A program made the translations under genes and the position numbers. Positions 25,314 through 33,106 of a stretch of 64,000 bases of DNA are shown piece by piece (position 1 is the first letter of the stretch; every line of letters starts with the position of its first letter). The stretch spans positions 6,997,001-7,061,000 of the forward strand of contig NZ_JAPENW010000001.1 in the NCBI RefSeq assembly GCF_026341855.1, in the 5' to 3' direction. The stretch comes from Streptomyces sp. NBC_00568. GTDB lineage: Bacteria; Actinomycetota; Actinomycetes; Streptomycetales; Streptomycetaceae. Below the pieces are notes generated by a model. The model was not told the DNA's origin and did not search any database. It saw only the letters and a list, made by a program, of their open reading frames with translations.

Positions 25314-26578
25314 GGACTGCCGAGTCCTGCCCCGTCGCGGCACCACGACAGGACACCGACCCGGACCGCTGGCCGGACGTGGTGACGCCGCCGGACACCT
25401 CGCGGGCCCGCACCGCCGTCACCCGGGCCCTGCTGCGCCGGGCGCTGGAACGCCTGCCCCTGCAGGCACGGTTCGCCGACGGAACCCGCGTCGGCGCGGG
25501 CGGCCCCGTCATCGAGATCCACGACCCGGCCGCCTTCCACCGCCGCATCGGCGCCCAGGGCCTCATCGGCTTCGGCGAGTCCTACATGGCGGGGGAGTGG
25601 GACGCGCCGGACCTGGTCGCCGCGCTCACCGTGCTGGCCGGGAACGCGGCACAGCTCATCCCGGCCCCGCTCCAGAAGCTGCGGGGACTGTGGGCTCTGA
25701 GCCGGCCCGACGTGCAGCGCAACACCCCGACGGGCGCCCGCGACAACATCAGCCGCCACTACGACCTGTCCAACGACCTGTTCGCGCTCTTCCTCGACGA
25801 CACCCTCAGCTACTCGGCGGCCCTCTTCCGGGGCTTCCCCGCCACCTGGTCCCTGCTGGCCACCGCGCAGCACCGCAAGATCGACCGCCTGCTGGACCTC
25901 GCCGAGGTCGGACCCGGCACCCGGCTCCTCGAAATCGGCACCGGCTGGGGAGAACTGGCGATACGGGCCGCCGCGCGCGGCGCCCAGGTCACCTCGCTCA
26001 CCCTCTCCGGGGAGCAACAGGCCCTGGCCCGCGAGCGGGTACGCGCGGCAGGACTCGACGACCGGGTGAGCGTCGAACTGTGCGACTACCGCGAGGCCGG
26101 GGGCACGTACGACGCCGTGGTCAGCGTCGAGATGGTCGAGGCGGTCGGCGAGGAGTTCTGGCCCGTCTACTTCGCCACCCTCGACGCACGGCTCGCCCCC
26201 GGCGGACGCGTCGCGCTCCAGGCGATCACCATGCCGCACGACCGCATGCTCGCCTCGCGCGACACCTTCACCTGGATCCAGAAGTACATCTTCCCCGGCG
26301 GACTGCTGCCCTCCGTGGAGGGGGTGGACGAGGTGACCCGCGCCCACACGTCGCTGCGCACCACCCGCAGGGACGCCTTCGGGGCGCACTACGCGGAGAC
26401 CCTGCGCCTGTGGCGCGAACGGTTCACCGAGCGGGCGGACGAGGTCGCCGCCCTCGGCTTCGACACGACCTTCCGGCGCATGTGGACCTTCTACCTCGCC
26501 TACTCCGAAGCCGGGTTCCGCTCCGGCTATCTGGACGTCCAGCAGTACCTGTTCACGAAGGAGGACCCCACCCCATGA
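25310..26578 (+). CDS. ufaA: Cyclopropane-fatty-acid-synthase-like methyltransferase 1
   Basis: This 422-residue SAM-dependent enzyme should methylate double bonds of phospholipid acyl chains. An N-terminal substrate domain (FGESYMAGEWDAPDLVAALTVL) precedes NISRHYDLSNDLFALFLDDT, the family entry motif. LLEIGTGWGELAIRAA is the SAM glycine loop. Late motifs include RMWTFYLAYSEAGFRSGYLD. It corresponds to UfaA1 in the mycobacterial sigK neighbourhood. Upstream in-frame codons are antisense to nothing useful and overlap DUF1365, so ATG 25310 is chosen; it overlaps that gene's stop by four bases. Confidence 0.88.
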   Translation: MRTAESCPVAAPRQDTDPDRWPDVVTPPDTSRARTAVTRALLRRALERLPLQARFADGTRVGAGGPVIEIHDPAAFHRRIGAQGLIGFGESYMAGEWDAPDLVAALTVLAGNAAQLIPAPLQKLRGLWALSRPDVQRNTPTGARDNISRHYDLSNDLFALFLDDTLSYSAALFRGFPATWSLLATAQHRKIDRLLDLAEVGPGTRLLEIGTGWGELAIRAAARGAQVTSLTLSGEQQALARERVRAAGLDDRVSVELCDYREAGGTYDAVVSVEMVEAVGEEFWPVYFATLDARLAPGGRVALQAITMPHDRMLASRDTFTWIQKYIFPGGLLPSVEGVDEVTRAHTSLRTTRRDAFGAHYAETLRLWRERFTERADEVAALGFDTTFRRMWTFYLAYSEAGFRSGYLDVQQYLFTKEDPTP

Positions 26579-27894
26579 GCACCGCGCCCGCCGCCCGCAC
26601 CGCTCGACGCGGCGCCGCCCACCGGCTCGCCGCACTGGCCGAGGACGCGCTCGGCGGACCGCTCCCGCTGCGGCTGCGCGCCTGGGACGGCAGCGAGGCC
26701 GGACCGCCCGGCACCCCCGTCGTGGTGGTGCGTTCACGACGCGCCCTCAGACGGCTGCTCTGGCAGCCCGGGGAACTGGGCCTGGCCCAGGCCTACATCA
26801 CGCGCGACCTTGACGTCGAGGGCGACCTCGCACAGGCCCTGCGGGTGATGTGGGGCGCCGTACGCGAACGCGGTCTGCACACACCCCGGCTCACCCTCGC
26901 CGACCGGGCCCACGCCGCCGGAGCGGCCCTGCGCCTCGGGGCGGTCGGACCCCGGCCCGCGACCCCCGCCTCACAGGCCCGCCTGCGCGGCGGCCTGCAC
27001 AGCAGGTCCCGCGACCGGGCCGCCATCAGCCACCACTACGACCTGTCGAACGCCTTCTACCGCCTGCTCCTCGACGACACCATGGCCTACTCCAGCGGCT
27101 ACTGGACGAGCGACGACCCCGCCTTCGGCCCCGCCGACGCCCAGCGCGCCAAGCTGGAGCTGATCTGCCGCAAGCTCGGTCTGGTGCCGGGAGCCCGGCT
27201 CCTCGACATCGGATGCGGCTGGGGCTCCCTCACCCTGTACGCGGCCGAGGAGCACAAGACACAGGTCACCGCGGTCACGCTGGCCGCGGAACAGGCGGCG
27301 TACGTACGCGAGCAGGTGCGGGAGCGCCGGCTGGAGCACCTGGTCGACGTGGTGTGCCAGGACTACCGGGACATCGAGGGAGGCGCCTACGACGCGGTCG
27401 CCACGATCGAGATGGGCGAACACGTCGGCGACGCCGAGTACCCGGCCTTCGCCGCCTCCCTGCGCCGGCTGGTGCGTCCCCAGGGGCGCGTTCTCGTGCA
27501 GCAGATGTCCCGGGGATCCGTCGCCCCGGGCGGCGGCGCGTTCATCGAGGCGTACATCGCCCCCGACATGCACATGCGGCCCCTGGGCGAGACCGTGGGA
27601 CTCCTGGAGGGCGCCGGTCTCGAGGTGCGCTCCGTGGAATCGCTGCGCGAGCACTACGTCCGGACGGTCGCGGCCTGGCACCGCACCCTGGAGGAGCGCT
27701 GGGACGACTTCGTGCGGCTCGTCGGGGAGGAGACGGCGCGCGTGTGGCGGCTCTACCTCGTCGGCGGGGCGCTCGCCTTCGAGGAGCGCCGCATGGGCGT
27801 CGATCAGATCCTGAGCGTGCGGCCCACCCCCGCCGGGGTCAGCGGCATGCCCGCCGTGCCGCGCGCCTGGTACCCGGACACGGACGAGCGATGA
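26575..27894 (+). CDS. Cyclopropane-fatty-acid-synthase-like methyltransferase 2
   Basis: This 439-residue paralogue-type enzyme sits directly after the first, with a four-base overlap. It shares AISHHYDLSNAFYRLLLDDT, LLDIGCGWGSLTLYAAEE (SAM loop) and EMGEHVGDAEYPAF, with a late LYLVGGALAFEERRMGVDQI. The two proteins differ enough (GCGWGS against GTGWGE, different N-termini) to be ancient paralogues rather than a recent duplication. The second copy is extra compared with the mycobacterial locus as I remember it. It may act on another acyl chain position or on the product of the first. Confidence 0.87.
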   Translation: MSTAPAARTARRGAAHRLAALAEDALGGPLPLRLRAWDGSEAGPPGTPVVVVRSRRALRRLLWQPGELGLAQAYITRDLDVEGDLAQALRVMWGAVRERGLHTPRLTLADRAHAAGAALRLGAVGPRPATPASQARLRGGLHSRSRDRAAISHHYDLSNAFYRLLLDDTMAYSSGYWTSDDPAFGPADAQRAKLELICRKLGLVPGARLLDIGCGWGSLTLYAAEEHKTQVTAVTLAAEQAAYVREQVRERRLEHLVDVVCQDYRDIEGGAYDAVATIEMGEHVGDAEYPAFAASLRRLVRPQGRVLVQQMSRGSVAPGGGAFIEAYIAPDMHMRPLGETVGLLEGAGLEVRSVESLREHYVRTVAAWHRTLEERWDDFVRLVGEETARVWRLYLVGGALAFEERRMGVDQILSVRPTPAGVSGMPAVPRAWYPDTDER

Positions 27895-28697
27895 GCGGCT
27901 TCCCCTGGGACGCGTTCGCCCAGAACCTCGCTCTCGCGGCCGCCGCGGCGCTCGCCGTCATGCTCGCCACCTTCGCCGTCGCCGTACGCAGGGGCCTGCA
28001 CCGGATCGTGGACGTCGCCTGGGGGATCGGGTTCACCGCGGTCGCCCTCGTCACGTTCCTGGCGTCCGCCGGGGAGGGCGACGACGCGCGGCGCGTGCTG
28101 GTCACGGTCCTCACCTCGGTGTGGGGACTGCGGCTGGCCGCGCACATCGCGCGGCGCGGCCGGGGGCACGGCGAGGACCCGCGCTACGAAGCCCTGCTGG
28201 CCAGGGCCCCCGGCAGCCGTGACCTCTACGCCCTGCGCATGGTGTATCTCCTGCAAGGGGCGCTGGTGTGGCTGGTGTCGCTGCCGGTCCAGGCCGCGCA
28301 GTACGTGCCGGGGCCGCTGACCGGCCTCGCCTGGACGGGCACCGCGCTGTGGGCGGTCGGCCTGTTCTTCGAGGCCGTGGGCGACGCCCAGCTCGCCCGC
28401 TTCAAGGCCGACCCCGCCCACCGCGGCCGCGTCATGGACCGCGGACTGTGGAGCTGGACCCGCCACCCCAACTACTTCGGCGACTTCTGCGTGTGGTGGG
28501 GCCTGTTCCTGCTCGCCTGCGACAGCGCGCCGTCGGCGGCGGTGTCGGTGGTGTCACCGCTGGTGATGAGCTACCTCCTCATCAACGGAAGCGGAAAGCC
28601 GATGCTGGAACGCCACATGGCCGAGCGTCCGGGTTTCCGCGAGTACGCGGAGCGCACCAGCGGCTTCTTTCCCCTGCCGCCGAAGCGTCGTGGCTGA
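27891..28697 (+). CDS. DUF1295 membrane protein (steroid-5α-reductase-like fold)
   Basis: This 268-residue integral membrane protein has about seven hydrophobic segments. The C-terminal signature RHPNYFGDFCVWWGLFL plus NGSGKPMLERHM and PGFREYAERTSGFFP identifies DUF1295, related to steroid 5α-reductases and isoprenylcysteine methyltransferases, which use NADPH or SAM on lipids. It corresponds to Rv0446c beside mycobacterial sigK. It overlaps the preceding methyltransferase gene by ATGA and ends the five-gene operon before two hairpins. A reductive step on the modified acyl chain is a reasonable guess. Confidence 0.87.
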   Translation: MSGFPWDAFAQNLALAAAAALAVMLATFAVAVRRGLHRIVDVAWGIGFTAVALVTFLASAGEGDDARRVLVTVLTSVWGLRLAAHIARRGRGHGEDPRYEALLARAPGSRDLYALRMVYLLQGALVWLVSLPVQAAQYVPGPLTGLAWTGTALWAVGLFFEAVGDAQLARFKADPAHRGRVMDRGLWSWTRHPNYFGDFCVWWGLFLLACDSAPSAAVSVVSPLVMSYLLINGSGKPMLERHMAERPGFREYAERTSGFFPLPPKRRG

Positions 28698-28731
28698 GCG
28701 GTCCGGAGTTTCCCGTTCGGCACCGCGGCGT

Positions 28732-28771
28732 CGCCTGTGGGTCCCCTCCCGCCGGAGGGGACCCACAGGCG
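28732..28771. terminator. Bidirectional terminator hairpin 1
   Basis: CGCCTGTGGGTCCCCTC (28732-28748) pairs perfectly with 28755-28771 around the loop CCGCCG, a 17-bp stem between the convergent DUF1295 and rskA genes. Confidence 0.85.
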
Positions 28772-28785
28772 GTACGGCGAGCACC

Positions 28786-28819
28786 TCGTGCCCTCACCGG
28801 TGCAGGGGTGAGGGCACGA
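28786..28819. terminator. Bidirectional terminator hairpin 2
   Basis: TCGTGCCCTCACC (28786-28798) pairs perfectly with GGTGAGGGCACGA (28807-28819). Together with the hairpin just before it, it insulates the lipid operon from the sigK-rskA transcript. Confidence 0.8.
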
Positions 28820-28823
28820 ACGC

Positions 28824-29576
28824 TCAGGCGGGGAAATTCAGCAGAGCCAGCGGACCGGAGGTGGGCTCGGCCGAACCGCCGGCCGGCTCCACCGTGATCC
28901 CCATGCCGGACGCGCCGTCGACGGAGCCCTCCATCAGCACGGCCTCGGTGGTGCGGCCGGGGTCCATCAGCCCGGCGGACCGCATGGCGCCCGCGTCGGC
29001 GAACCACAGCTGGTAGACCTTGCCGCTCGGCGGCCTCGCCATCCGCGACGCGATGAACACGGCCTGGTCCCGGCTCTTGGACACCACGACCGTTCCGGTC
29101 GCGCCGTCCCCCAGCGTCGCCGTACGTGCCTTGGCGTCGGGGGCGGCGAGGACCGCGGCCACCTCGTTCGTACGCCGCTCGGCCTGGCGGGCCTGCTCCT
29201 GGGCGTCCTGGGCGCGCTCGTGCTGCCACGCCGCCGTACCGCCCAGCGCGGCAGCGGCGGCCAGGACGGCGGCCAGCGCCCACCGCGCGGGCCGGCGCCC
29301 GCGGGCGCCGGCGCGTCGGGGCGCCGTGAGCGGAATCGCGCGCGGCCCCTCCTGGCGGACCGTGGTGATCCGCCGCATGACCTGGTCCTTGAGGGCCGGG
29401 TCCGGCGACGCGGTGACGGCCAGGCCAAGCCGCGCGGCCGCGGCGGTCAGTTCCCGGACCTCCTGCGCACAGGCCTCGCAGTCCGCGGCGTGCCGCTCGA
29501 ACCGTTCACGTTCGTCGTCGGCCAGCGCGTGCAGCGCGTACGCGCCGGTCAGTGTGTGCAGGTCCGTCGTGGTCAC
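28824..29576 (-). CDS. rskA: Anti-sigma-K factor RskA-type membrane protein
   Basis: This 250-residue regulator holds its sigma factor inactive at the membrane. Residues 1-75 form the cytoplasmic anti-sigma domain, with a zinc-type HAADCEACAQE (His-x3-Cys-x2-Cys) after GAYALHALADDERERFERH. One TM helix (ALAAVLAAAAALGGTAAW) follows near residue 110. A coiled region leads to an extracytoplasmic RskA domain (VYQLWFADAGAMRSAGL, SVDGASGMGITVEPAGGS). It starts with GTG overlapping the sigma gene's TGA, the usual 1:1 coupling. Release by regulated proteolysis is known for mycobacterial RskA. Confidence 0.9.
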   Translation of the reverse strand: MTTTDLHTLTGAYALHALADDERERFERHAADCEACAQEVRELTAAAARLGLAVTASPDPALKDQVMRRITTVRQEGPRAIPLTAPRRAGARGRRPARWALAAVLAAAAALGGTAAWQHERAQDAQEQARQAERRTNEVAAVLAAPDAKARTATLGDGATGTVVVSKSRDQAVFIASRMARPPSGKVYQLWFADAGAMRSAGLMDPGRTTEAVLMEGSVDGASGMGITVEPAGGSAEPTSGPLALLNFPA

Positions 29577-30157
29577 GCCGTCACCCCCAGGCAGTCACGC
29601 AGTCGGATCAGGCCGTCGCGCAGGCGGGTCTTGACGGTGCCGAGGGGAAGCGCGAGCAGCTCCGCCACCTCCCGGTAGGTCAGTCCGCGGTAGTAGGCCA
29701 GCGTCACCGACTGGCGCTGGAGCTCCGTCAGGGTGCGCAGACAGCGCCGCACCTGCTCACGTTCCAGACGCGCCTCGACCTGCTCGATCACCTCGTCGAA
29801 CTCGGGCGTCCGGTCGAGGAGAGCGGCCTTGTGCTCCCGCGCCGCCGAGGCCTCGACCGAGCGCACCCGGTCCACGGACCGCTGGTGGGCGAGGGTGAGG
29901 ACCCAGTTCGTCACCGAGCCGCGCTCGGGCCGGTAGCGGGCGGCGGTCCGCCACACCTCGACCAGCACCTCCTGGGTGACCTCCTCCGACTGCGCCCGGT
30001 CGCGCAGCACCCGGCGCACGATGCCGAGGACGGGTCCCGCCACGACGTCGTAGAGCGCGGCGAACGCCTGCTGGTCGCCCCGGGCGACCCGGGCCATGAG
30101 ATCCGGCAGGTCCGGCTCCGCAGACGGGCTTCTCCCGATCTCCACGGCTTCCTTCAC
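29573..30157 (-). CDS. sigK: ECF sigma factor, SigK type
   Basis: This 194-residue sigma factor has region 2 (LMARVARGDQQAFAALYD, RAQSEEVTQEVLVEVWR) and region 4 (LTELQRQSVTLAYYRGLT, LALPLGTVKTRLRDGLIRL). GTG 30157 follows GGAGG at proper distance. Coupling to an RskA gene and location beside the FAD oxidoreductase, DUF1365, UfaA and DUF1295 genes reproduce the mycobacterial sigK locus, so I assign it to that group. It probably drives the convergent lipid operon and perhaps its own transcription. Confidence 0.88.
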   Translation of the reverse strand: MKEAVEIGRSPSAEPDLPDLMARVARGDQQAFAALYDVVAGPVLGIVRRVLRDRAQSEEVTQEVLVEVWRTAARYRPERGSVTNWVLTLAHQRSVDRVRSVEASAAREHKAALLDRTPEFDEVIEQVEARLEREQVRRCLRTLTELQRQSVTLAYYRGLTYREVAELLALPLGTVKTRLRDGLIRLRDCLGVTA

Positions 30158-30311
30158 GGTGTGGTCCTCCAGGACGCGTTGACGGTTCGGAAGTGATCCG
30201 AAGCCGGTCGGGCGGCGGATTGGCCCGGGGCCGGAAAGATCCGGACGGGCCGGGACGCATGGGTGCGCCGGGGCACGGGGCGGCCCGCGGAACACGGCGC
30301 GCGGTCGGCGT

Positions 30312-30917
30312 TCAGACCTCCGCCGCCGACCGCAGACCGTCGCGCAACTGGTGCAGACCGCGTCGGGAGTGGCTCTTGACCGTGCCCAGCGGCAGGCCTG
30401 TGCGCTGCGCGATCTGCGTCTGCGTGAGGTCCTCGTAGAACGCGAGATGCAGCACCCGGCGCTGCGGTGTGGGGAGCTTGGCCAGCTCGTGCCGGACCAG
30501 GACACGGTCGAGCGCCGCTTCGGGCCGGGCCCGGGTGTCGTCGGCGAGGACCAGGAGCGCGCCGGCCGCGCCGACCAGCTCGGTGCGCCGGGTGCGCGCG
30601 GACAGCGCGTCGGCGATCTTGCGCCGGGTGATGCCGACGAGCCAGCCGGCGAGTGTGCCGCGCTCCGGGCGATAGCCCCGCCCGCCCCGCCACACGGCGA
30701 GGAACACCTGCTGGGTGACGTCCTCGGCCTCGCGCGAATCGCCCAGCGAGCGCCGGGCGAGCGTGTGGACGAGGGGGGCCCAGCGCCGGTACGCGGCGGC
30801 GATCGAGGCCTCGTCCCCGTCGATGATGCCCCGCGCCAGGTCCGCGTCCGCGATCGCGTCCGTGATCGTGTCCGCGGGCTCGGCGGTCCGCTGTTCGACG
30901 GTCGGATCTGCGCTCAT
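30312..30917 (-). CDS. litS: ECF sigma factor, LitS-like
   Basis: This 201-residue sigma factor has region 2 (WAPLVHTLARRSLGD, EAEDVTQQVFLAVWR) and region 4 (TPQRRVLHLAFYEDLTQ, GLPLGTVKSHSRRGLHQL). It resembles the adjacent SigK but has no anti-sigma gene. It is divergent from a B12-binding MerR gene across 112 bp. In S. coelicolor the LitR photoreceptor acts on the sigma gene litS, whose product turns on light-induced genes, so the name is given by context. ATG 30917 has GAGGAG upstream. Confidence 0.8.
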   Translation of the reverse strand: MSADPTVEQRTAEPADTITDAIADADLARGIIDGDEASIAAAYRRWAPLVHTLARRSLGDSREAEDVTQQVFLAVWRGGRGYRPERGTLAGWLVGITRRKIADALSARTRRTELVGAAGALLVLADDTRARPEAALDRVLVRHELAKLPTPQRRVLHLAFYEDLTQTQIAQRTGLPLGTVKSHSRRGLHQLRDGLRSAAEV

Positions 30918-30964
30918 GGCCACGGCTCCTCGCTCCGGGCGCCTCCTGCGGCGGGCCCCGTGAA

Positions 30965-30984
30965 CCCATCGTGTGAACGATGGG
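30965..30984. promoter_or_regulatory. Inverted repeat between litS-like and litR-like genes
   Basis: CCCATCGT-GTGA-ACGATGGG has perfect 8-bp arms with a 4-base centre and sits 48 bp from the sigma gene and 46 bp from the photoreceptor gene. A MerR/LitR dimer or tetramer bound here in the dark would cover both promoters. Confidence 0.6.
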
Positions 30985-31029
30985 ACAGAGGCGACAACTC
31001 GCATCGTTTCTGCGTCGTATAGTCGCCGT

Positions 31030-32028
31030 ATGGGTGAGAGCCGGACGGATCAGGGGCGGGGACCGGGCACAGGATCCGCCGAGGCCGGTGTCACCACCGG
31101 TGCGCTGGCCCGTCGCCTCGGAGTCTCACCCACCACCCTGCGGTCCTGGGACCGCCGGTACGGCGTGGGGCCCGCGGTCCGTTCCGACGGACGGCACCGC
31201 CGCTGGACGCCCCAGGACGTCGCGATGCTCGAGGAGATGTGCCGGCTGACCTCGGCGGGAGTGCCGCCCGCCGAGGCGGCCAGGGCCGCGAAGGGCGGGG
31301 CCGACCCGGTCGCGCCCGAGGCCGATGCCCCGCCCGGCCAGGACGATCCCCGTTCGCGCGCGGCCGGAGCGCTGCCCCTCGGTGACGCCCGGCAGGAGTG
31401 CAAGGGTCTCGCGCGCGCCGCCGTACGCCTCGACGCGCCCTCGGTGGACGACCAGTTGACCTCGCTCGTCACACGGCACGGCGTGGTCGTCGGCTGGGAG
31501 GAGGTGATGGTGCCGACCCTGCACGCGGTGGGGCGCAAGTGGGAGTCGGCCGGGGACCGTTACGTGGAGGTGGAGCACCTGCTGTCCTGGCACATCTCCC
31601 GGGTGCTGCACCGCGCCCCCGGACCGGCGGTGCCCGGAGTGCCGGCCGCCGGCACGGGACCCGTGGTGCTGGCCTGCGTGCCGGGCGAACAGCACTGCCT
31701 GCCGCTCGAGGCGCTGCACGCGGGGCTCGTCGAACAGGGCCTGCCCACCCGGATGTTCGGCCCCGCCGTGCCCCCGGAGGCGCTGACCACGGCGGTGCGG
31801 CGGCTCGGGCCGGTCGCCGTCGTGCTGTGGTCCCAGACCCGTTCCACCGCCGACCGCCCGCTGGCCCGGCACATCGCCGCCACCACCTGGGGCGTCAAGG
31901 GCGCACGCAGCCATCCCGCCGTCCTCCTGGGCGGCCCCGGCTGGGCCGGACGCGCGGAGCCGGGCATGCTCCGGCCGCCGGGACTGCGGGACGCGCTGAC
32001 CACGCTGGCGGGTCTGGCCGGCGGCTGA
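31030..32028 (+). CDS. litR: LitR/CarH-type MerR photoreceptor with a B12-binding domain
   Basis: This 332-residue regulator has a MerR winged helix at residues 20-80 (TGALARRLGVSPTTLRSWDRR, then DGRHRRWTPQDVAML). A four-helix cap and a cobalamin-binding Rossmann domain follow. H222 in PGEQHCLPLEAL is the expected lower cobalt ligand. The cap carries W171 and E182-H183, but ten residues separate W and EH, against nine in CarH as I recall. Family members bind adenosylcobalamin as dark tetramers and release DNA when light breaks the Co-C bond. It is divergent from the LitS-like sigma gene. Confidence 0.85.
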   Translation: MGESRTDQGRGPGTGSAEAGVTTGALARRLGVSPTTLRSWDRRYGVGPAVRSDGRHRRWTPQDVAMLEEMCRLTSAGVPPAEAARAAKGGADPVAPEADAPPGQDDPRSRAAGALPLGDARQECKGLARAAVRLDAPSVDDQLTSLVTRHGVVVGWEEVMVPTLHAVGRKWESAGDRYVEVEHLLSWHISRVLHRAPGPAVPGVPAAGTGPVVLACVPGEQHCLPLEALHAGLVEQGLPTRMFGPAVPPEALTTAVRRLGPVAVVLWSQTRSTADRPLARHIAATTWGVKGARSHPAVLLGGPGWAGRAEPGMLRPPGLRDALTTLAGLAGG

Positions 32029-32110
32029 ACGGGCCGAGGCCCACCGCTCCGCCGCGCGCACGGGTCCGCAACCCCGCGCGCGCGGCCGGAGCCACCGTCG
32101 CCGGTGCCGA

Positions 32111-32845
32111 TCAGCCCACAGTCGGCGTCGGAGAGGGCTTCGTGGCGGCGCCGCTGCCTGCGGGCGGCGTCAGGACGACGACCGGCTCGCCGGGCTGCGG
32201 CGCGGGCGGCGTCAGGTTGTCCTTGGGCACCTTCGGGAGGGTCGTCTCCTGGATGATCACCTGCTCGAAGTCGACCAGCCCGGTCTTCTCCATCACGGTG
32301 ATGTGGTCCAGCACGGTGTCGTTGGCCTGGTCGGCGAGCTGACGTACGAGGGCGTTCTCGGTCGTGGCGCGGATCTTCGCGACGGTCGAGAAGATCTGTC
32401 CGTGCGTGATGCGCAGGATGTTGGCGAAGTCGGTGTCGAACTTCTTGCCGCTGTCCGCGCTCAACGTCGCCACGAAGCCCTGCTGTTGCGGGGACGGCTT
32501 GTTGGGCAGCGTGATGCCGAGCTGTGTGGCGATCTTGCGGCTCGTGTCGTCGAGCCCCGCATGCCCCGAGATCAGGTGCTCCCCCGCGGTGCGGACCGCC
32601 GGTATGGTCCCCTTCTGCAGGGCCAGTTGCCCGACCGGGTACTCCCACAGTCCCGCCGCGCGCACCTTGACGACGAAGTCGCGGTCGGCCTCGGTCAGCG
32701 GCCCCGAGGACGGATTGGCGATGATGCGCGTCGAGGTGGTGGACGCGGTGGACACCCCCAGCATGGCCGGATAGGCGAGCGCGGCGAGGGTCAGGGTCAA
32801 CGCGCCGGTCACGAAGAGTGTTCCCGCGTTCCGTGCAATGCGCAT
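32111..32845 (-). CDS. DUF4142 exported protein
   Basis: This 244-residue protein has an N-terminal export signal or membrane anchor (MRIARNAGTLFVTGALTLTL). The DUF4142 helical bundle follows: LTEADRDFVVKVRAAGLWE, AVRTAGEHLISGHAGLDD and ILRITHGQIFSTVAKIRAT. A proline-rich tail (PPAPQPGEPVVVLTPPAGSG) probably spans or binds the wall. DUF4142 proteins are ferritin-like-looking, stress-associated and of unknown function. Their presence beside light-responsive sigma genes has been noted in Streptomyces. The ATG has AGGAGGCT upstream. It is transcribed away from the photolyase gene's end. Confidence 0.85.
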   Translation of the reverse strand: MRIARNAGTLFVTGALTLTLAALAYPAMLGVSTASTTSTRIIANPSSGPLTEADRDFVVKVRAAGLWEYPVGQLALQKGTIPAVRTAGEHLISGHAGLDDTSRKIATQLGITLPNKPSPQQQGFVATLSADSGKKFDTDFANILRITHGQIFSTVAKIRATTENALVRQLADQANDTVLDHITVMEKTGLVDFEQVIIQETTLPKVPKDNLTPPAPQPGEPVVVLTPPAGSGAATKPSPTPTVG

Positions 32846-33031
32846 TGAGCAGCCTCCTGGGGGCGGGGCGGCGCTCCGGAGCCGTTGACTCCGGGCCGCG
32901 CGGTGGATCCGGTGCGGATGGATCCGGTACGGGTGGTTCGGACGACCACATGTACGGCGTCAGGCCGGAAAGAAATCTCTACTCCGGGTAAAATCCCGGA
33001 AGTTCTGCCCGGTCGCCGAGTCTCCCGATCA

Positions 33032-33104
33032 CGGCCGCTACGCCTGGTCACGGCCGCGACGCCCGGTCCCGGTCCCGGCCGCGACGCCCGGTCCCGGCTC
33101 CGAC
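33032..33104. repeat. Short tandem repeats after the photolyase stop
   Basis: Three imperfect copies of a unit like CACGGCCGCGACGCCCGGTC (starting near 33032, 33050 and 33076) lie between the photolyase stop and the promoter of the DUF4142 gene. I see no coding role. They may be a slippage-derived spacer. Confidence 0.5.
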
Positions 33105-33106
33105 GC

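Noticed and set aside
32303..32848. Plus-strand gene opposite DUF4142
   Set aside because: No domain and shadow composition; DUF4142 motifs and an export signal are on the minus strand.
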